A stretch of DNA of 48,606 bases from the NCBI GenBank assembly GCA_036381035.1, contig DASVDQ010000108.1, positions 1 through 48,606 of the forward strand. The letters are read 5' to 3'. The notes under the pieces are model-generated. The model had not been told where the DNA came from and did not search any database. It saw nothing but the letters and a program-made list of their open reading frames with translations. Source of the DNA: Trueperaceae bacterium (GTDB taxonomy: Bacteria > Deinococcota > Deinococci > Deinococcales > Trueperaceae). A program made the translations under genes and the position numbers. Shown one piece after another: positions 15,865 to 27,082 of the stretch (its first letter is position 1; the number at the start of each line of letters is the position of its first letter).

Positions 15865-16841
15865 CCTCACCTGGCTCCGACGGCCGACGCGGCCGCCCCC
15901 GGGCCATCCGGCTCGTCGGGGCGGGCAACAAGGCGTACGCCTGGCTGAAGGAGGCCACCCGCTTCTACAGCACGGCGGTCACCATCGCCCAGCTCCTGCC
16001 GGCGGTAGTCGCGCTGCTGGCCGTGTTCCTCTCGCCCACGGCGTGGCTGTCGGCCACGCTGAGGCGCTGGGTGGGTCTCGGCGCGCTCGCCGGGTTCCTC
16101 GTCGGCATGCTGCTGTTCGCGCGAGCCGCCGCGCCGCGGGTCCTGCTCCGCCGGCCGGAGGAGGGTCAGAGGCGCAGCGCCCGCCTGGTCAGGCAGGCGT
16201 GGTGGGGCCTCGGCGTCGGCGTCGCCGCGGCCGCGGCCTTCCGCCTGCACCTCGCCGTCGTCGACGTCGGCTTCGTCAGCTCCGTGCCGTTCCTCACGCC
16301 GGTCCTCGACCTCTACCTGGGCGGCGGGCCGGGCGCCGCGACCCTCTACAACGCCCTGGCCGCGGCGCTGGCCGGCGTCGCCCTGGCCGGCGTCGTGGCC
16401 GGAGCGCCGGCGGCGCTGCTGAACTGGCGCGAGGTCCGGCGCGCCCGGCGGGAGCTGCTCGAGGAGGGCGGCGCGCTGGCCGTCCTCGAGGCGGCGCTGA
16501 GGTCCCTCGAGGCCGCCAAGACCGCCGTGGAGGCGGCCAAGGCGCAGGTAGCGGACATGGCCGTGGAGCTCGCGGAGCTCCGCGCCGGGACCACGCGCGG
16601 CGAGCCCTCCGCTGAGGAGACGGCGGCCCGCGTGCGAGCGGTCGCAGCGCCGCGCGCTGCGGAGCCGGCCGCGCCGCGAGCCGAGGAGCCGGCCGGCCGC
16701 CGAGAGGACGAGCCCGGTGCGGCCCGCGGCTCGGGCGCCCAGCCGCCCCGCGACGAGCAGCCAGCCGCGGACGCTACCAGCGCAGGAGGCCGGCCAGGCC
16801 GCCGAGCTCCTCGCGCAGCCGCCGGTCGGGCTCACCGCTGA
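15861..16841 (+). CDS. membrane protein with coiled coil and Ala/Pro-rich tail, unknown function
   Basis: 326 residues, coupled by ATGA to the exported protein upstream. About four hydrophobic segments lie between residues 35 and 190. These are followed by a charged helical stretch (WREVRRARRELLEEGG through LRSLEAAKTAVEAAKAQVADMAVEL) that looks like a coiled coil, then a low-complexity Ala/Pro/Glu/Arg tail of about 100 residues. The last 68 bp overlap the 3' end of the convergent baeRF gene. No family recognised; the tail frame is supported only by the absence of earlier stops. Confidence 0.65.
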   Translation: MTSPGSDGRRGRPRAIRLVGAGNKAYAWLKEATRFYSTAVTIAQLLPAVVALLAVFLSPTAWLSATLRRWVGLGALAGFLVGMLLFARAAAPRVLLRRPEEGQRRSARLVRQAWWGLGVGVAAAAAFRLHLAVVDVGFVSSVPFLTPVLDLYLGGGPGAATLYNALAAALAGVALAGVVAGAPAALLNWREVRRARRELLEEGGALAVLEAALRSLEAAKTAVEAAKAQVADMAVELAELRAGTTRGEPSAEETAARVRAVAAPRAAEPAAPRAEEPAGRREDEPGAARGSGAQPPRDEQPAADATSAGGRPGRRAPRAAAGRAHR

Positions 16842-17928
16842 CGAAGCGCAGGTCCATGCCGTAGGTCTCGGCGAGCTGCGGGAGGGCGTCGGCCAGGGGC
16901 ACCCGCTCCGGTCCCTCGCCGACGCACTCGGCCGCGGCACGCTCCTGGCTGGCGAAGACGCGCCCCGTGTCCGGGCAGCGCCAGACCTCCTGGTAGGGGA
17001 CGTCCGGCACGATCAGCAGGTGGACGCGGTTCTCGTTCACGGCCTCGAGCGTGGCGTCGGCGCCGAGGACGCCGGACTCCTCCGCCCGCGCCAGGTCCGC
17101 GGACGCCTCGGCCTCCTCCGCCTCGCGGACCGCCGCGAGGAACTGCGCGTGGAGCGAGCCGGCCGAGGCGGCGGGGTTCGCCGGCAGCGGCATCCGCCCC
17201 TTCACCAGCGCCGCGGTCGCCGGGTCGAGCTCGGCCTCGAACGCCGCGACGTCCGGCGCCGTGCCGGAAAGGATCACGCGGCTGGCGCCGTGCTTGTCGA
17301 CGAGCCTCTTGAGGTCGCCGGCGACGCGCTTGTAGAGCCGGGCGATCCAGTTCTCGGTGCGCTCCTCGTAGGCGTCCTTCGGGGAGCCGCCGCGCTGGGT
17401 CTCGCCGGGCCGCGTCGAGCCCGTGCCCTCGTCGGTGCGCCAGAAGGTCTCGTCCCAGTCCTGCTGGACCTTCTCCAGCTCGATGATGCTGCCGGGGTCG
17501 ACGAGGAACTGCCTGATGCGGTCGCCGACGATCTGCAGCACGAGGCTGGGGCGTCGGCGCAGGGCGGTGAGCTGGATGGGCGCGAGGAACGGCGCGCCGA
17601 GACGCGCCAGCGCGCCGTCGTGGCCGGTGACGGAGCGCAGCGTGTGCTCGATGGGGACCGTGTGGAACAGCTCGTCGTCGTCCGGGTGGGCGAAGACCGC
17701 CAGCGTCCGCGCTTCGGGGAAGACCTGGCCGCGGAGGCGCTCGGCGATGCGGCGCGCGCTGCCGTTCGGGAGGCCGAGCGCCTCCATGGCCGCCCGCGCC
17801 CGGAGCACCCACGCCTTGCGCTGGTTGTCGACCGAGGCCGGGTTCACGTCGAGGTAGAGGCTGACGACGCGGTCCCCGTAGGGGGCGAGGACCTCTGAGA
17901 GTGACTGGATCCGCTCGGTAGCCAGCAT
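16774..17928 (-). CDS. baeRF-family (eRF1/Vms1-like domain) protein
   Basis: 384 residues. The N-terminal pattern VVSLYLDVNP, then IPIEH-like VPIEHTLRSV, a central RPSLVLQIVGDRIRQFLVD and SRVILSGTAPDVAAFEAELD resemble the bacterial archaeo-eukaryotic release factor-like (baeRF) proteins. These share the eRF1 domain 2 fold and are suspected to act on stalled ribosomes or tRNA. The C-terminus has CPDTGRVF but only isolated cysteines, so it is not a zinc finger. A strong GAGGAGGT precedes the ATG at 17928. Function in translation quality control is family-level inference. Confidence 0.65.
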   Translation of the reverse strand: MLATERIQSLSEVLAPYGDRVVSLYLDVNPASVDNQRKAWVLRARAAMEALGLPNGSARRIAERLRGQVFPEARTLAVFAHPDDDELFHTVPIEHTLRSVTGHDGALARLGAPFLAPIQLTALRRRPSLVLQIVGDRIRQFLVDPGSIIELEKVQQDWDETFWRTDEGTGSTRPGETQRGGSPKDAYEERTENWIARLYKRVAGDLKRLVDKHGASRVILSGTAPDVAAFEAELDPATAALVKGRMPLPANPAASAGSLHAQFLAAVREAEEAEASADLARAEESGVLGADATLEAVNENRVHLLIVPDVPYQEVWRCPDTGRVFASQERAAAECVGEGPERVPLADALPQLAETYGMDLRFVSGEPDRRLREELGGLAGLLRW

Positions 17929-18105
17929 GGGACCTCCTCGTGGCCGAAGGGTCTATGACCGCCAAGCTATGCAGTCGCGCGATGAGAAGACGTGCCGCGC
18001 GAGACGTGCGCGGCGACCCCGCGCGACGACGCGAGCCGCGCCCGCGACGAGGGCCCCTGGCGCGCCGCGGCGGCCACGCGGAGGCCGGCAGCGGCGACGC
18101 GAAGG

Positions 18106-18129
18106 CCCGCCCGCTCCCGCGCGGGCGGG
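18106..18129 (-). terminator. hairpin downstream of the ferredoxin gene
   Basis: CCCGCCCGC (18106-18114) and GCGGGCGGG (18121-18129) form a perfect 9-bp stem with a 6-nt loop, 26 bp past the ferredoxin stop. It lacks a T-run, as is common in very GC-rich genomes. Confidence 0.5.
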
Positions 18130-18154
18130 GCGAGGCGGGCCTAGCGGCGCGAGT

Positions 18155-18391
18155 TCAGAGGCCCGAGAGGCGGGCGTTCTTCTCGATGTAGGGCTCCCAC
18201 TCGGCAGGCACGTCGATCTCGGGGAAGATCGCGTCGACGGGGCAGGCGGGCACGCACGCCCCGCAGTCGATGCACTCCTCGGGGTGGATGTAGAACTGGT
18301 CCTCCGCCTCGTAGATGCACTCGACGGGACAGACGTCGACGCAGGAGGCGTCCTTCGTGCCGATGCAGGGCTCGGCGATGACGTAAGCCAT
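18155..18391 (-). CDS. 7Fe (3Fe-4S/4Fe-4S) ferredoxin, Thermus type
   Basis: 78 residues. The first cluster has the C-x7-C-x3-CPVEC pattern of seven-iron ferredoxins (CIGTKDASCVDVCPVEC). The second is CIDCGACVPACP, a regular CxxCxxCxxxCP 4Fe-4S motif. From memory it is almost superimposable on Thermus ferredoxin, including the FYIHPEECIDCGAC core and the WEPYIEKN C-terminal part. A soluble low-potential electron carrier. The ATG at 18391 is chosen because GGAGAGG lies just upstream and it begins MAYVI as in relatives; an ATG six codons earlier is possible. Confidence 0.95.
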   Translation of the reverse strand: MAYVIAEPCIGTKDASCVDVCPVECIYEAEDQFYIHPEECIDCGACVPACPVDAIFPEIDVPAEWEPYIEKNARLSGL

Positions 18392-18985
18392 TGGTTCCTC
18401 TCCATGCACCGCGCCCGCGGTCCGTGGGCGGCGGCTCCAAGGAGAGTCTGACAGTTGCCGAACGTGCGGGGCAAGGCGTCGTGCGCCATAGGGGTCATCG
18501 GCCCAGGGGTGTCGGCGCCAGACGAGGAACGACCCCAGCCGCCTTTTCCTGCTCCTTCGGTGCCCTCGTACCGGCCGCCTGGGCCGCGGGCTACGCGGTC
18601 GAGCCTCTAGTGGGACTGGGGTTCGCCCTCTATAGAAGTGGTCTGTTCTTCGATAACAGAACCTCCTTCGCCTCGGATGCTAGGCCATGCCGGCCGGACC
18701 GAGTATGGACGCAGGTCGCAATGCCCGGTCGGCGCCGGCGCTAACATGGTGGTTTAGGGTCAATAACGGTCATACCGCTGTCCCTAACTCGGGGCCGCAC
18801 GGCCTTACGCCGCGAAAACGCGCCGACCGCTGGTGAGAACCGGGGTTCCTCGTCGCCCGGAGTGGCCCGTCGTGCGCCCGCGCCTCGGGTCGCGGGCGCG
18901 CTGGCCGGACCGAGCTCGCGGGCCGGACCAAGGGAACCGGCGGGGCGCGCTGCCCCGCCGGTTCCCGGCCACCTCGTGCCGGCCG
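18392..18985. other. 594-bp gene-free region
   Basis: No convincing gene on either strand. The stretch 18530-18800 is noticeably richer in A/T than its surroundings. It holds a bulged 8-bp hairpin at 18640-18663 and a looser TTAGGG/CCCTAA pair near 18753-18787. The part nearest 18392 must contain the ferredoxin promoter, but no clear boxes were seen. No tRNA cloverleaf was recognised. Confidence 0.5.
18640..18663. repeat. imperfect inverted repeat in the gene-free region
   Basis: GGTCTGTT (18640-18647) pairs with AACAGAACC (18655-18663) with one bulged base and a 7-nt loop. It could be an operator, a terminator end or part of a small RNA. Nothing adjacent decides which. Confidence 0.35.
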
Positions 18986-21094
<2,109 letters not shown>

Positions 21095-21400
21095 CGTTCC
21101 TCCACTGTGTGGCGGTGGTGGCCGCCCCCAGCACGGGGCGCGGCCGCAGCACCTCGTGCCACGACCGCAGTCGCCCATCCAGCGCCGGGGCCGGAGAAGC
21201 AACAGGGAGTGTACCACCCGCGCCGCGTCGCCCGCCCGCCGGCCACCGGCCGGTCGCGCCCCCGCCCACCGGCGACCCTTGGCCCGACGGATCTCCCGGC
21301 CTCGCGGGCCACCCCCGAGCGCGCCCACCGGGCCCCGCGCTGGTCGGGGCGACTCACGGACGAGTTGTAACGTGGTCATGGCATACGGAGGTACGCACAG
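21095..21400. other. 306-bp divergent region between hppA and pgm
   Basis: Contains the hppA ribosome binding site at one end and the pgm promoter and SD at the other. A TACACT (minus strand, 21213-21208) could be an hppA -10 box, but no -35 is visible. The middle is extremely GC-rich without recognised structure. Confidence 0.5.
21368..21392 (+). promoter_or_regulatory. -10 box and SD of pgm
   Basis: TAACGT (21368-21373) would start transcription about 20 nt before the GTG at 21401. The short leader contains GGAGGT (21387-21392) at good spacing. An 8-codon ORF (MAYGGTHR, from 21378) overlaps the pgm start by GTGA, but its ATG would be at or before the predicted transcript end. Confidence 0.45.
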
Positions 21401-23134
21401 GTGAGCACCCACCCCCTGGCCGGCAAGCCGGCGCCACGCAGCCTCCTCGTCGACGTCCCCCGCCTCGTGGCCTCCTACTACGCGCTCAGGCCCGACCCCG
21501 GGCAGCGGGCCGAGAGGGTGTCCTTCGGCACCTCGGGGCACCGCGGCACGTCGCTGAACGCCTCTTTCAACGAGGACCACATCGCGGCGATCTGCCAGGC
21601 CGTCGCCGACCACAGGGCGGCGCGCGGCGTCACCGGGCCGTTGTTCCTCGGGGCCGACACGCACGCGCTCTCCGAGCCGGCGCTGCTCACCGCCGTCGAG
21701 GTACTGGCCGCGAACGGGGTGCGCGTCGTCGTCTCGGGCGCGTCCGCCGCGCCCGAGGCCGCACGCGGCTGGCGGTCGACGCGCGCCGGTGCGCTGCCGG
21801 CGCTCCTGCCGGTCCCCACGCCCGTGGTCTCGCACGCCGTCGTGAGCCACAACGCCGGCCGGCGCGGCAGCCCCCAGCGCGAGGGGCGCGCCGACGGCAT
21901 CGTGATCACGCCCTCGCACAACCCGCCCGAGGACGGGGGGTTCAAGTACAACCCGCCCCACGGCGGACCCGCCGACACCGACGAGACCGACGCGATCCAG
22001 GCGGCGGCCAACAGGCACCTCGAGGAGGGGCTGAGGGGCGTGCGTCGCCTGGGCGCGCGCCGCGCCTTCGCCGGCGGGTCGGTCGAGGCGCGCGACCTCG
22101 TGAGCCCCTACGTCGAGGACCTCGCCGCCGCCGTCGACCTGGAGCGCGTGGCGGCGGCCGGCGTGAGGGTCGGCGCCGACCCCTTGGGCGGCGCGGCCCT
22201 GCCCTACCTGGCCCCCCTGGCCGAGCGCTACGGCCTCGACCTCGAGGTGATCTCGGACGTCGTCGACCCGGCGTTCTCCTTCATGCGCGTCGATCACGAC
22301 GGCAAGGTCCGCATGGACTGCTCGTCCCCGCACGCGATGGCCGGGCTGGTGGCCGCCAAGGACCGCTACGACGTCGCCTTCGGCAACGACCCCGACGCCG
22401 ACCGCCACGGCGTCGTCACGCGGGCGGGCGGCCTGCTGAACCCCAACCACTACCTGTGCGTGGCGGCCGAGTACCTCTTCGCGCACCGACCCGGCTGGCC
22501 GGCGTCCGCGGGGCTGGGCAAGACCGTCGTGACGACGGCGCTGCTCGACAGGGTCGCGTCCGCGGCCGGGCGAGGGGTGACGGAGGTGCCCGTGGGCTTC
22601 AAGTGGTTCGTGCCGGGTCTGCGGGACGGCAGCCTGGGGTTGGCGGGCGAGGAGAGCGCCGGCGCCACGCTGCTGCGGCGCGACGGCGCCGCGTGGACCA
22701 CGGACAAGGACGGGATCGTGATGGGACTGCTCGCCGCCGAGATCGCCGCCGTCACGGGGCGCGACCCCGCCGAGCTGTACGGCGACCTCACGGCGCGGCT
22801 GGGCGAGCCGGCCTACGCCAGGGTCGACGCGCCCGCGGACGCCGCCCAGCGCGACGTCCTCAAGCGCCTGCGGCCAGAGGACGTGAAGGCGACGACGCTG
22901 GCGGGCGAGAGGGTCGTGGCCGTGATGGACTCCGCCCCGGCCAACGGCGCGCCGCTCGGCGGCATCAAGGTCGTGGTGGAGAGCGGCTGGTTCGCCGCGC
23001 GTCCCTCCGGCACGGAGGACGTCTACAAGGTCTACGCCGAGAGCTTCGCCGGCCCCGACCACCTGCGGAGGCTGCAGGACGAGGCGCTGGAGCTGGTGGC
23101 GGCGGCGTTCGACGCCGCTGGGGTGGCGTCGTGA
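21401..23134 (+). CDS. pgm: alpha-D-glucose phosphate-specific phosphoglucomutase
   Basis: 577 residues, interconverting glucose 1-phosphate and glucose 6-phosphate. The catalytic serine loop is [11 protein letters not shown], the Mg2+ site is NDPDADRHG, the sugar-binding loop is GEESAGAT and the phosphate-binding loop is ARPSGTED. Together with the early [10 protein letters not shown] these fit the bacterial Pgm (TIGR01132-like) subgroup of about 545 residues. An insertion of about 25 residues rich in Arg/Ala around residues 122-170 makes it longer. Supplies glucose 1-phosphate for nucleotide sugars or glycogen. Coupled by GTGA to a membrane protein gene. Confidence 0.96.
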   Translation: MSTHPLAGKPAPRSLLVDVPRLVASYYALRPDPGQRAERVSFGTSGHRGTSLNASFNEDHIAAICQAVADHRAARGVTGPLFLGADTHALSEPALLTAVEVLAANGVRVVVSGASAAPEAARGWRSTRAGALPALLPVPTPVVSHAVVSHNAGRRGSPQREGRADGIVITPSHNPPEDGGFKYNPPHGGPADTDETDAIQAAANRHLEEGLRGVRRLGARRAFAGGSVEARDLVSPYVEDLAAAVDLERVAAAGVRVGADPLGGAALPYLAPLAERYGLDLEVISDVVDPAFSFMRVDHDGKVRMDCSSPHAMAGLVAAKDRYDVAFGNDPDADRHGVVTRAGGLLNPNHYLCVAAEYLFAHRPGWPASAGLGKTVVTTALLDRVASAAGRGVTEVPVGFKWFVPGLRDGSLGLAGEESAGATLLRRDGAAWTTDKDGIVMGLLAAEIAAVTGRDPAELYGDLTARLGEPAYARVDAPADAAQRDVLKRLRPEDVKATTLAGERVVAVMDSAPANGAPLGGIKVVVESGWFAARPSGTEDVYKVYAESFAGPDHLRRLQDEALELVAAAFDAAGVAS

Positions 23135-23943
23135 GGCGGGAGCCGGCGGCCCCCGTCGGCCCTCCCCAGCGGGCTTTGGGTCCGACGGTCCTGGGGCCGG
23201 TGCTGATCGGCGTGGGCGCGCTGTTCCTCGTCGACAGGCTCGCCTGGGCCCTCGGCCTGCGAAGCGTGCTGTGGGCCCTCCTCTTCGGGTTGGGGGCGGC
23301 CCTGTTCCTGGTCCTCTACGCGCGCGACCGCGGTCGGTGGTGGGCGCTGTACCCGGGCTTCGGGCTGGCGGCGCTGGCCGCGGCGGTCGTGGCCGGCAAC
23401 GTCGGCGGCGGGCTGCTGCTCGGGATCGCCGGCGCCGTCTGCGTCGTCCTCGCCCTGCGTGGCGGCGGCGGCCGCTGGCTGTTCCTCGCCGGCGGCGCCC
23501 TCGTCAGCCTGGGCCTGATGTCGCTGCTCGAGGGGGCGTTCCCGCGGCTCGACAACGGCTGGGTGCTCTTCGCCGGCCTGGCCGCCACGGTGTTCGTCCT
23601 GTACCGGCGCTCGACCGACGCCCCCGCCTGGGGCCTCTACATCGCCGTCGCGCTGGCCGCCCTGGCGCTGGTCGCCCTGTTCACGGTCAGCCTGATCGAG
23701 ACGCTCATCGCCGTGGCGCTCGTCGCCAGCGGCACCGCCATGGTGTGGCTGGGCCGTCCCCCAGCGGCCGCCTCAGCGCCGCCCGCACCGCCCGAGGCGC
23801 GCCCCGCGGCCCCTCCCGCGCCGACGCCGCCGCCCACGAACGCACCGGCCGCGCCGCCCGAGGCGGCCTCCGGGGCGGCCGAGAACGTGGAGGGCGGGGT
23901 CAGTCGACCTCGGTGGGCACGGCTAGTACGGGGACGGCGCTAG
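23131..23943 (+). CDS. polytopic membrane protein with LiaF/DUF5668-like N-terminus
   Basis: 270 residues with about eight short hydrophobic segments up to residue 210, then a Pro/Ala-rich tail. The opening [19 protein letters not shown] resembles the small transmembrane module of LiaI/LiaF-like proteins. There is no recognisable C-terminal LiaF domain. The GTG start overlaps the pgm stop by GTGA, with no separate SD. The last 44 bp overlap the 3' end of the convergent stress-protein gene. Function unknown. Confidence 0.6.
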   Translation: MRREPAAPVGPPQRALGPTVLGPVLIGVGALFLVDRLAWALGLRSVLWALLFGLGAALFLVLYARDRGRWWALYPGFGLAALAAAVVAGNVGGGLLLGIAGAVCVVLALRGGGGRWLFLAGGALVSLGLMSLLEGAFPRLDNGWVLFAGLAATVFVLYRRSTDAPAWGLYIAVALAALALVALFTVSLIETLIAVALVASGTAMVWLGRPPAAASAPPAPPEARPAAPPAPTPPPTNAPAAPPEAASGAAENVEGGVSRPRWARLVRGRR

Positions 23944-24736
23944 AGCGGATCAGCGCGTCGACGCGGCTGCCCAGCAGCAGGCCTACGGCGCCGCGCTGCT
24001 GCTTCAGGCCGATCACGATGAGGTCGGCGCCCACCTCCTGGGCGGCCGCCGGCAGCTCCTCGGCCGGGTCGCCGTAGCGGATCGCGTGGCGCTCGAAGCC
24101 GTCGCCGAGGAGGTTGAGGGCGTCGGTGACGGTGCTCATGTAGGTCGGGTCGTCGCGGAAGCGCGGGTCGTCGACGACGTGGCAGAGCACCAGCCTCACG
24201 CCGTGCTGCCCGAGGCCCTTCGCCGCCTCCACGGCGCCGTGCGCGGCCTCGCTGAAGTCGGTGGCCACCAGCGCGCGCCTGACGCTCGTCACCTGGCACT
24301 CCTCGCGCACCGTGATCACGGGCACGCGCGTGCGCCTCACGAACCGGCCCGCGACGCCGCCGAGGAAGTACCTGTCGATCCGGTTCGAGCCGTGGGCGCC
24401 CATCACGACCAGGTCGAAGTCGCCCTGCATCTCCAGGAGCTCCTGGAGCGGCTCGCCCCAGCGCAGCTCGTACGTGCCGTCGGGGCTGGCGAGGCTGCGC
24501 AGCATGTCGTTGAGGCGCCTCACCTCCTCCTGGCGCGCCTCCTCGAGCCGGCGCTCGAGCTCGGGGTTGACGCTGTCGAGGTGCGGCCGCAGCCTCACGA
24601 GGCCGAGCGTCTCCTCGAAGCGCGTCTGCACGTGCACGACGTGCAGCGTGCCGCCGAGGCGCTCCTTGAGGTCGCGCGCCACGGTCAGGGCCTTCTCGGC
24701 GGTGCGCGAGAAGTCGGTCGGGTGAAGGATGCGCAT
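23900..24736 (-). CDS. tandem-domain universal stress protein (UspA family)
   Basis: 278 residues made of two Usp domains. Domain 1 starts ILHPTDFSRTAEKAL and has the nucleotide loop MGAHGSNRIDRYFLGGVAG. Domain 2 starts ALVATDFSEAAHGAV and has GLKQQRGAVGLLLGS. The first loop fits the G-x2-G-x9-G(S/T/G) ATP-binding pattern less well than the single-domain protein next door. The start at 24736 is chosen for GGAGG just upstream; a -10-like TATCAT is at 24812-24807. Adjacent and divergent to another Usp gene, suggesting shared stress control. Confidence 0.9.
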   Translation of the reverse strand: MRILHPTDFSRTAEKALTVARDLKERLGGTLHVVHVQTRFEETLGLVRLRPHLDSVNPELERRLEEARQEEVRRLNDMLRSLASPDGTYELRWGEPLQELLEMQGDFDLVVMGAHGSNRIDRYFLGGVAGRFVRRTRVPVITVREECQVTSVRRALVATDFSEAAHGAVEAAKGLGQHGVRLVLCHVVDDPRFRDDPTYMSTVTDALNLLGDGFERHAIRYGDPAEELPAAAQEVGADLIVIGLKQQRGAVGLLLGSRVDALIRSSAVPVLAVPTEVD

Positions 24737-24879
24737 GCGGGCCTCCAGCGGCGCGGTCCGCAGCGGTCCCGCGCTCCCGTCGCCGGCGGCGGGCCGGCCG
24801 TGACTCATGATAGGGGAGCGGGGAGGGACGGCAGTCCCGTGCCTCGCGCGTACGATGGAGGCGAGGAGAGGAGCCCAAC

Positions 24880-25326
24880 GTGTTCGAGAGCATCCTGATC
24901 CCGACGGACGGCAGCAGCACCTCCGACAAGGCCATCGAGAAGGGCCTCGAGCTCGCGCGGCTCGCCAACGCCCGCGTCACGTTCCTCCACGTCCTCGAGA
25001 ACCCGCTCGTCAGCGGCTACGCCACGCCGGAGGCGATGCCCTACGCGGCGCAGCTCTACCAGGACCTGCGGACGAGCGGCGAGCAGATCCTCGGCGAGGC
25101 GCTGGCGAAGGCCGAGGCCCAGGGCGTGCCCGCCACCACCCGCCTGGTCGAGGACACCGACCCGGTCAAGGCCATCGTCGAGGCCAGCAAGGAGCACGAC
25201 GCCGTCGTGATGGGCACCCACGGGCGCCGCGGGTTCAACCGCTGGATGTTCGGCTCGGTGGCCGAGGGCGCCCTGCGCCGCGCCGACAAGCCCTTCCTCA
25301 TGGTCAGGGGCCCGGAGGAGGACTAG
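24880..25326 (+). CDS. single-domain universal stress protein
   Basis: 148 residues. Begins FESILIPTDGSSTSDKAI and has the ATP-binding signature MGTHGRRGFNRWMFGSVAE (G-x2-G-x9-G-S), so it probably binds ATP. GTG start with GAGGAG upstream and TACGAT (24851-24856) as the likely -10, giving a short leader. It lies between a divergent tandem Usp gene and the convergent SulP transporter. Confidence 0.92.
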   Translation: MFESILIPTDGSSTSDKAIEKGLELARLANARVTFLHVLENPLVSGYATPEAMPYAAQLYQDLRTSGEQILGEALAKAEAQGVPATTRLVEDTDPVKAIVEASKEHDAVVMGTHGRRGFNRWMFGSVAEGALRRADKPFLMVRGPEED

Positions 25327-25353
25327 GCGCCGCCGGCCCCTCTACCGGACCGC

Positions 25354-26925
25354 TCACCCCCGCCTGATGCGGCCCATGATCATCTCGCCGCGTCCGTGCA
25401 GGCCGGTGATCGAGACGTCGAGCCCCTGGTCGGCCAGGCGCTGCTCGGCGTCGTAGAGGAGCATCAGCGCCGAGAAGTCGACCCTGCCGAGGCGGCTGGT
25501 GTCTAGCACCACCCTCTCCACCCCCGTCAGGTCCTCCTCGAGGCGCTGCAACGCGCGCTCCAGCGCCCGCAGGGAGCCGAACCACAGCACGCCGTCGAAC
25601 CTGATCGTGACGGTGCCCGCCTCGCGCTCGACGGTCACGCCGAGCTGCGCCTCGCGGTAGAGGTGCGTGAACACCGCCAGGGAGATGCCGAGCACCACCG
25701 CGTAGTCGATGCGCGGCGTCATGACGAGGGTCAGCGCGAACGTCACCAGCGCCGTCGTGGCCTGCATCTTCGCGTAGCGCCACAGCTTGAACAGCGCCCC
25801 GAGCTGCAGCAGCGAGACCGCGGAGACGACGACGATGGCCGCCAGCACCGCGCGCGGCAGCCCCTCCAGGACGGCCGAGAAGGGCAGGAAGGCCAGCACG
25901 GCCAGGCCGGCGACGGCGCCGGACAGACGCGTGCGGGCGCCGGCCTGGCGGTTGAGGGCCGAGCGCGCGAAGCTGCCGCCCACGGGCATGCCGTGCATGA
26001 GCCCCGAGGCGAGGTTGGCCGCGCCCTGGGCGATGAGCTCCCTGTCCGAGTCCCAGGGGTGGCTGCGCGAGGCGAAGGTGCGCGCGATCGCGGCCGGCTC
26101 GGCGAAGCCGACGACGGCGATCACGGCGGCGCCCAGGGCGAGGGAGCCCGCCTGGCCCCAGGGCAGGGCCAGGGACGGCGCCGACAGCGCCGTGGGCATC
26201 GGCCCCACGACGGGCGTCACGGTGCCGAACGCGGCCGTGGCGGCCAGCCCGAGCAGGACGGCGATGAGCACGCCGGGGATCAGCGGCGACACGCGCCGCA
26301 GGCCGCGGACGAGCGCGAAGGTGAGGACGGCGAGGGCGATCGCGAACACGTTGTACCGGGACGGGTCGCTGACGGCGCGCCAGGCCGCCTCCCACACGCC
26401 CAGGCCGGCGGAGCCCCGCCCCAGGAGCGCGGGCACCTGCGAGACGATGATGATCACGGCCGCGCCGCTGGTGAACCCGCGCAGCACCGGCAGGCTCATG
26501 AAGTAGGCCAGGGAGCCGAACCGCGCGAGGCCTATGGCCACGCGGATCGCGCCGACCATCAGGGCCAGCAGGGCCGCGGCCTGCACGTAGCCGGGGCTGC
26601 CGGGCGCGAACGTGCCGGCGAGGACGCCCAGCGTCATCAGCGAGGTGAGGGCCGTGGGGCCCGTCTGGAGGTAGGGGCTCGAGCCCAGCAGCGCCGACGC
26701 CAGCGGCGGGAAGATCGCCGCCATGATGCCTACGCTGGGAGGGAGGCCGGCGAGCGCGGCGTAGGCGAGCGCCTGCGGGACCAGCACGAGCGCCACGGTC
26801 ACGCCGGCGACGACGTCGTCGAACGGCGGGCGCGCCGTCTTGGTCTGCGGTCTCCCGGTCGCCGTCAAGCCCTGCTCGTCTCCCCGCGCTGCCGGTGGCG
26901 TGGGAGTGACGGGACGAAAGCGCAT
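25354..26925 (-). CDS. SulP-family anion transporter with STAS domain
   Basis: 523 residues. Residues about 30-420 are a transmembrane domain with the SulP opening VAGVTVALVLVPQALAYAALAGLPP, PTALTSLM and the conserved GGSFARSALN segment. Residues about 425-515 form a cytoplasmic STAS domain ending in the typical LHGRGEM stretch. Members move sulfate, bicarbonate or dicarboxylates by symport; the substrate cannot be told here. The start is uncertain because AGGAGG lies 18 nt before the ATG used. Two universal stress genes adjoin it, but no carbonic anhydrase. Confidence 0.92.
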   Translation of the reverse strand: MRFRPVTPTPPAARGDEQGLTATGRPQTKTARPPFDDVVAGVTVALVLVPQALAYAALAGLPPSVGIMAAIFPPLASALLGSSPYLQTGPTALTSLMTLGVLAGTFAPGSPGYVQAAALLALMVGAIRVAIGLARFGSLAYFMSLPVLRGFTSGAAVIIIVSQVPALLGRGSAGLGVWEAAWRAVSDPSRYNVFAIALAVLTFALVRGLRRVSPLIPGVLIAVLLGLAATAAFGTVTPVVGPMPTALSAPSLALPWGQAGSLALGAAVIAVVGFAEPAAIARTFASRSHPWDSDRELIAQGAANLASGLMHGMPVGGSFARSALNRQAGARTRLSGAVAGLAVLAFLPFSAVLEGLPRAVLAAIVVVSAVSLLQLGALFKLWRYAKMQATTALVTFALTLVMTPRIDYAVVLGISLAVFTHLYREAQLGVTVEREAGTVTIRFDGVLWFGSLRALERALQRLEEDLTGVERVVLDTSRLGRVDFSALMLLYDAEQRLADQGLDVSITGLHGRGEMIMGRIRRG

Positions 26926-27070
26926 ACGGGCATGCTGAGGCGACCTCCTGGGGCGGCCCGCGAGGACCGCCGCGACGTTCTCGACGGAACCAGACTCTAT
27001 CGCTTCCCGCTGGTTCCGGCTGGGGCCGTCGCCTCACCCGAGGAGCGTCTGCGGGCCGCGGCGCGGGTGA

Positions 27071-27076
27071 TACCTT
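27071..27076 (+). promoter_or_regulatory. leaderless -10 box of the nucleotidyltransferase gene
   Basis: TACCTT ends 6 nt (GCCCTG) before the GTG at 27083. No ribosome binding site is present, consistent with a leaderless transcript. Confidence 0.55.
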
Positions 27077-27082
27077 GCCCTG

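Noticed and set aside
18560-18620. Possible tRNA in the gene-free region
   Set aside because: No acceptor stem, anticodon arm or T-loop GTTCRA sequence in proper spacing could be built.
21378-21404. Leader peptide MAYGGTHR before pgm
   Set aside because: The predicted transcript from the TAACGT box starts at or after its ATG, so it is probably untranslated; the GTGA overlap is likely chance.
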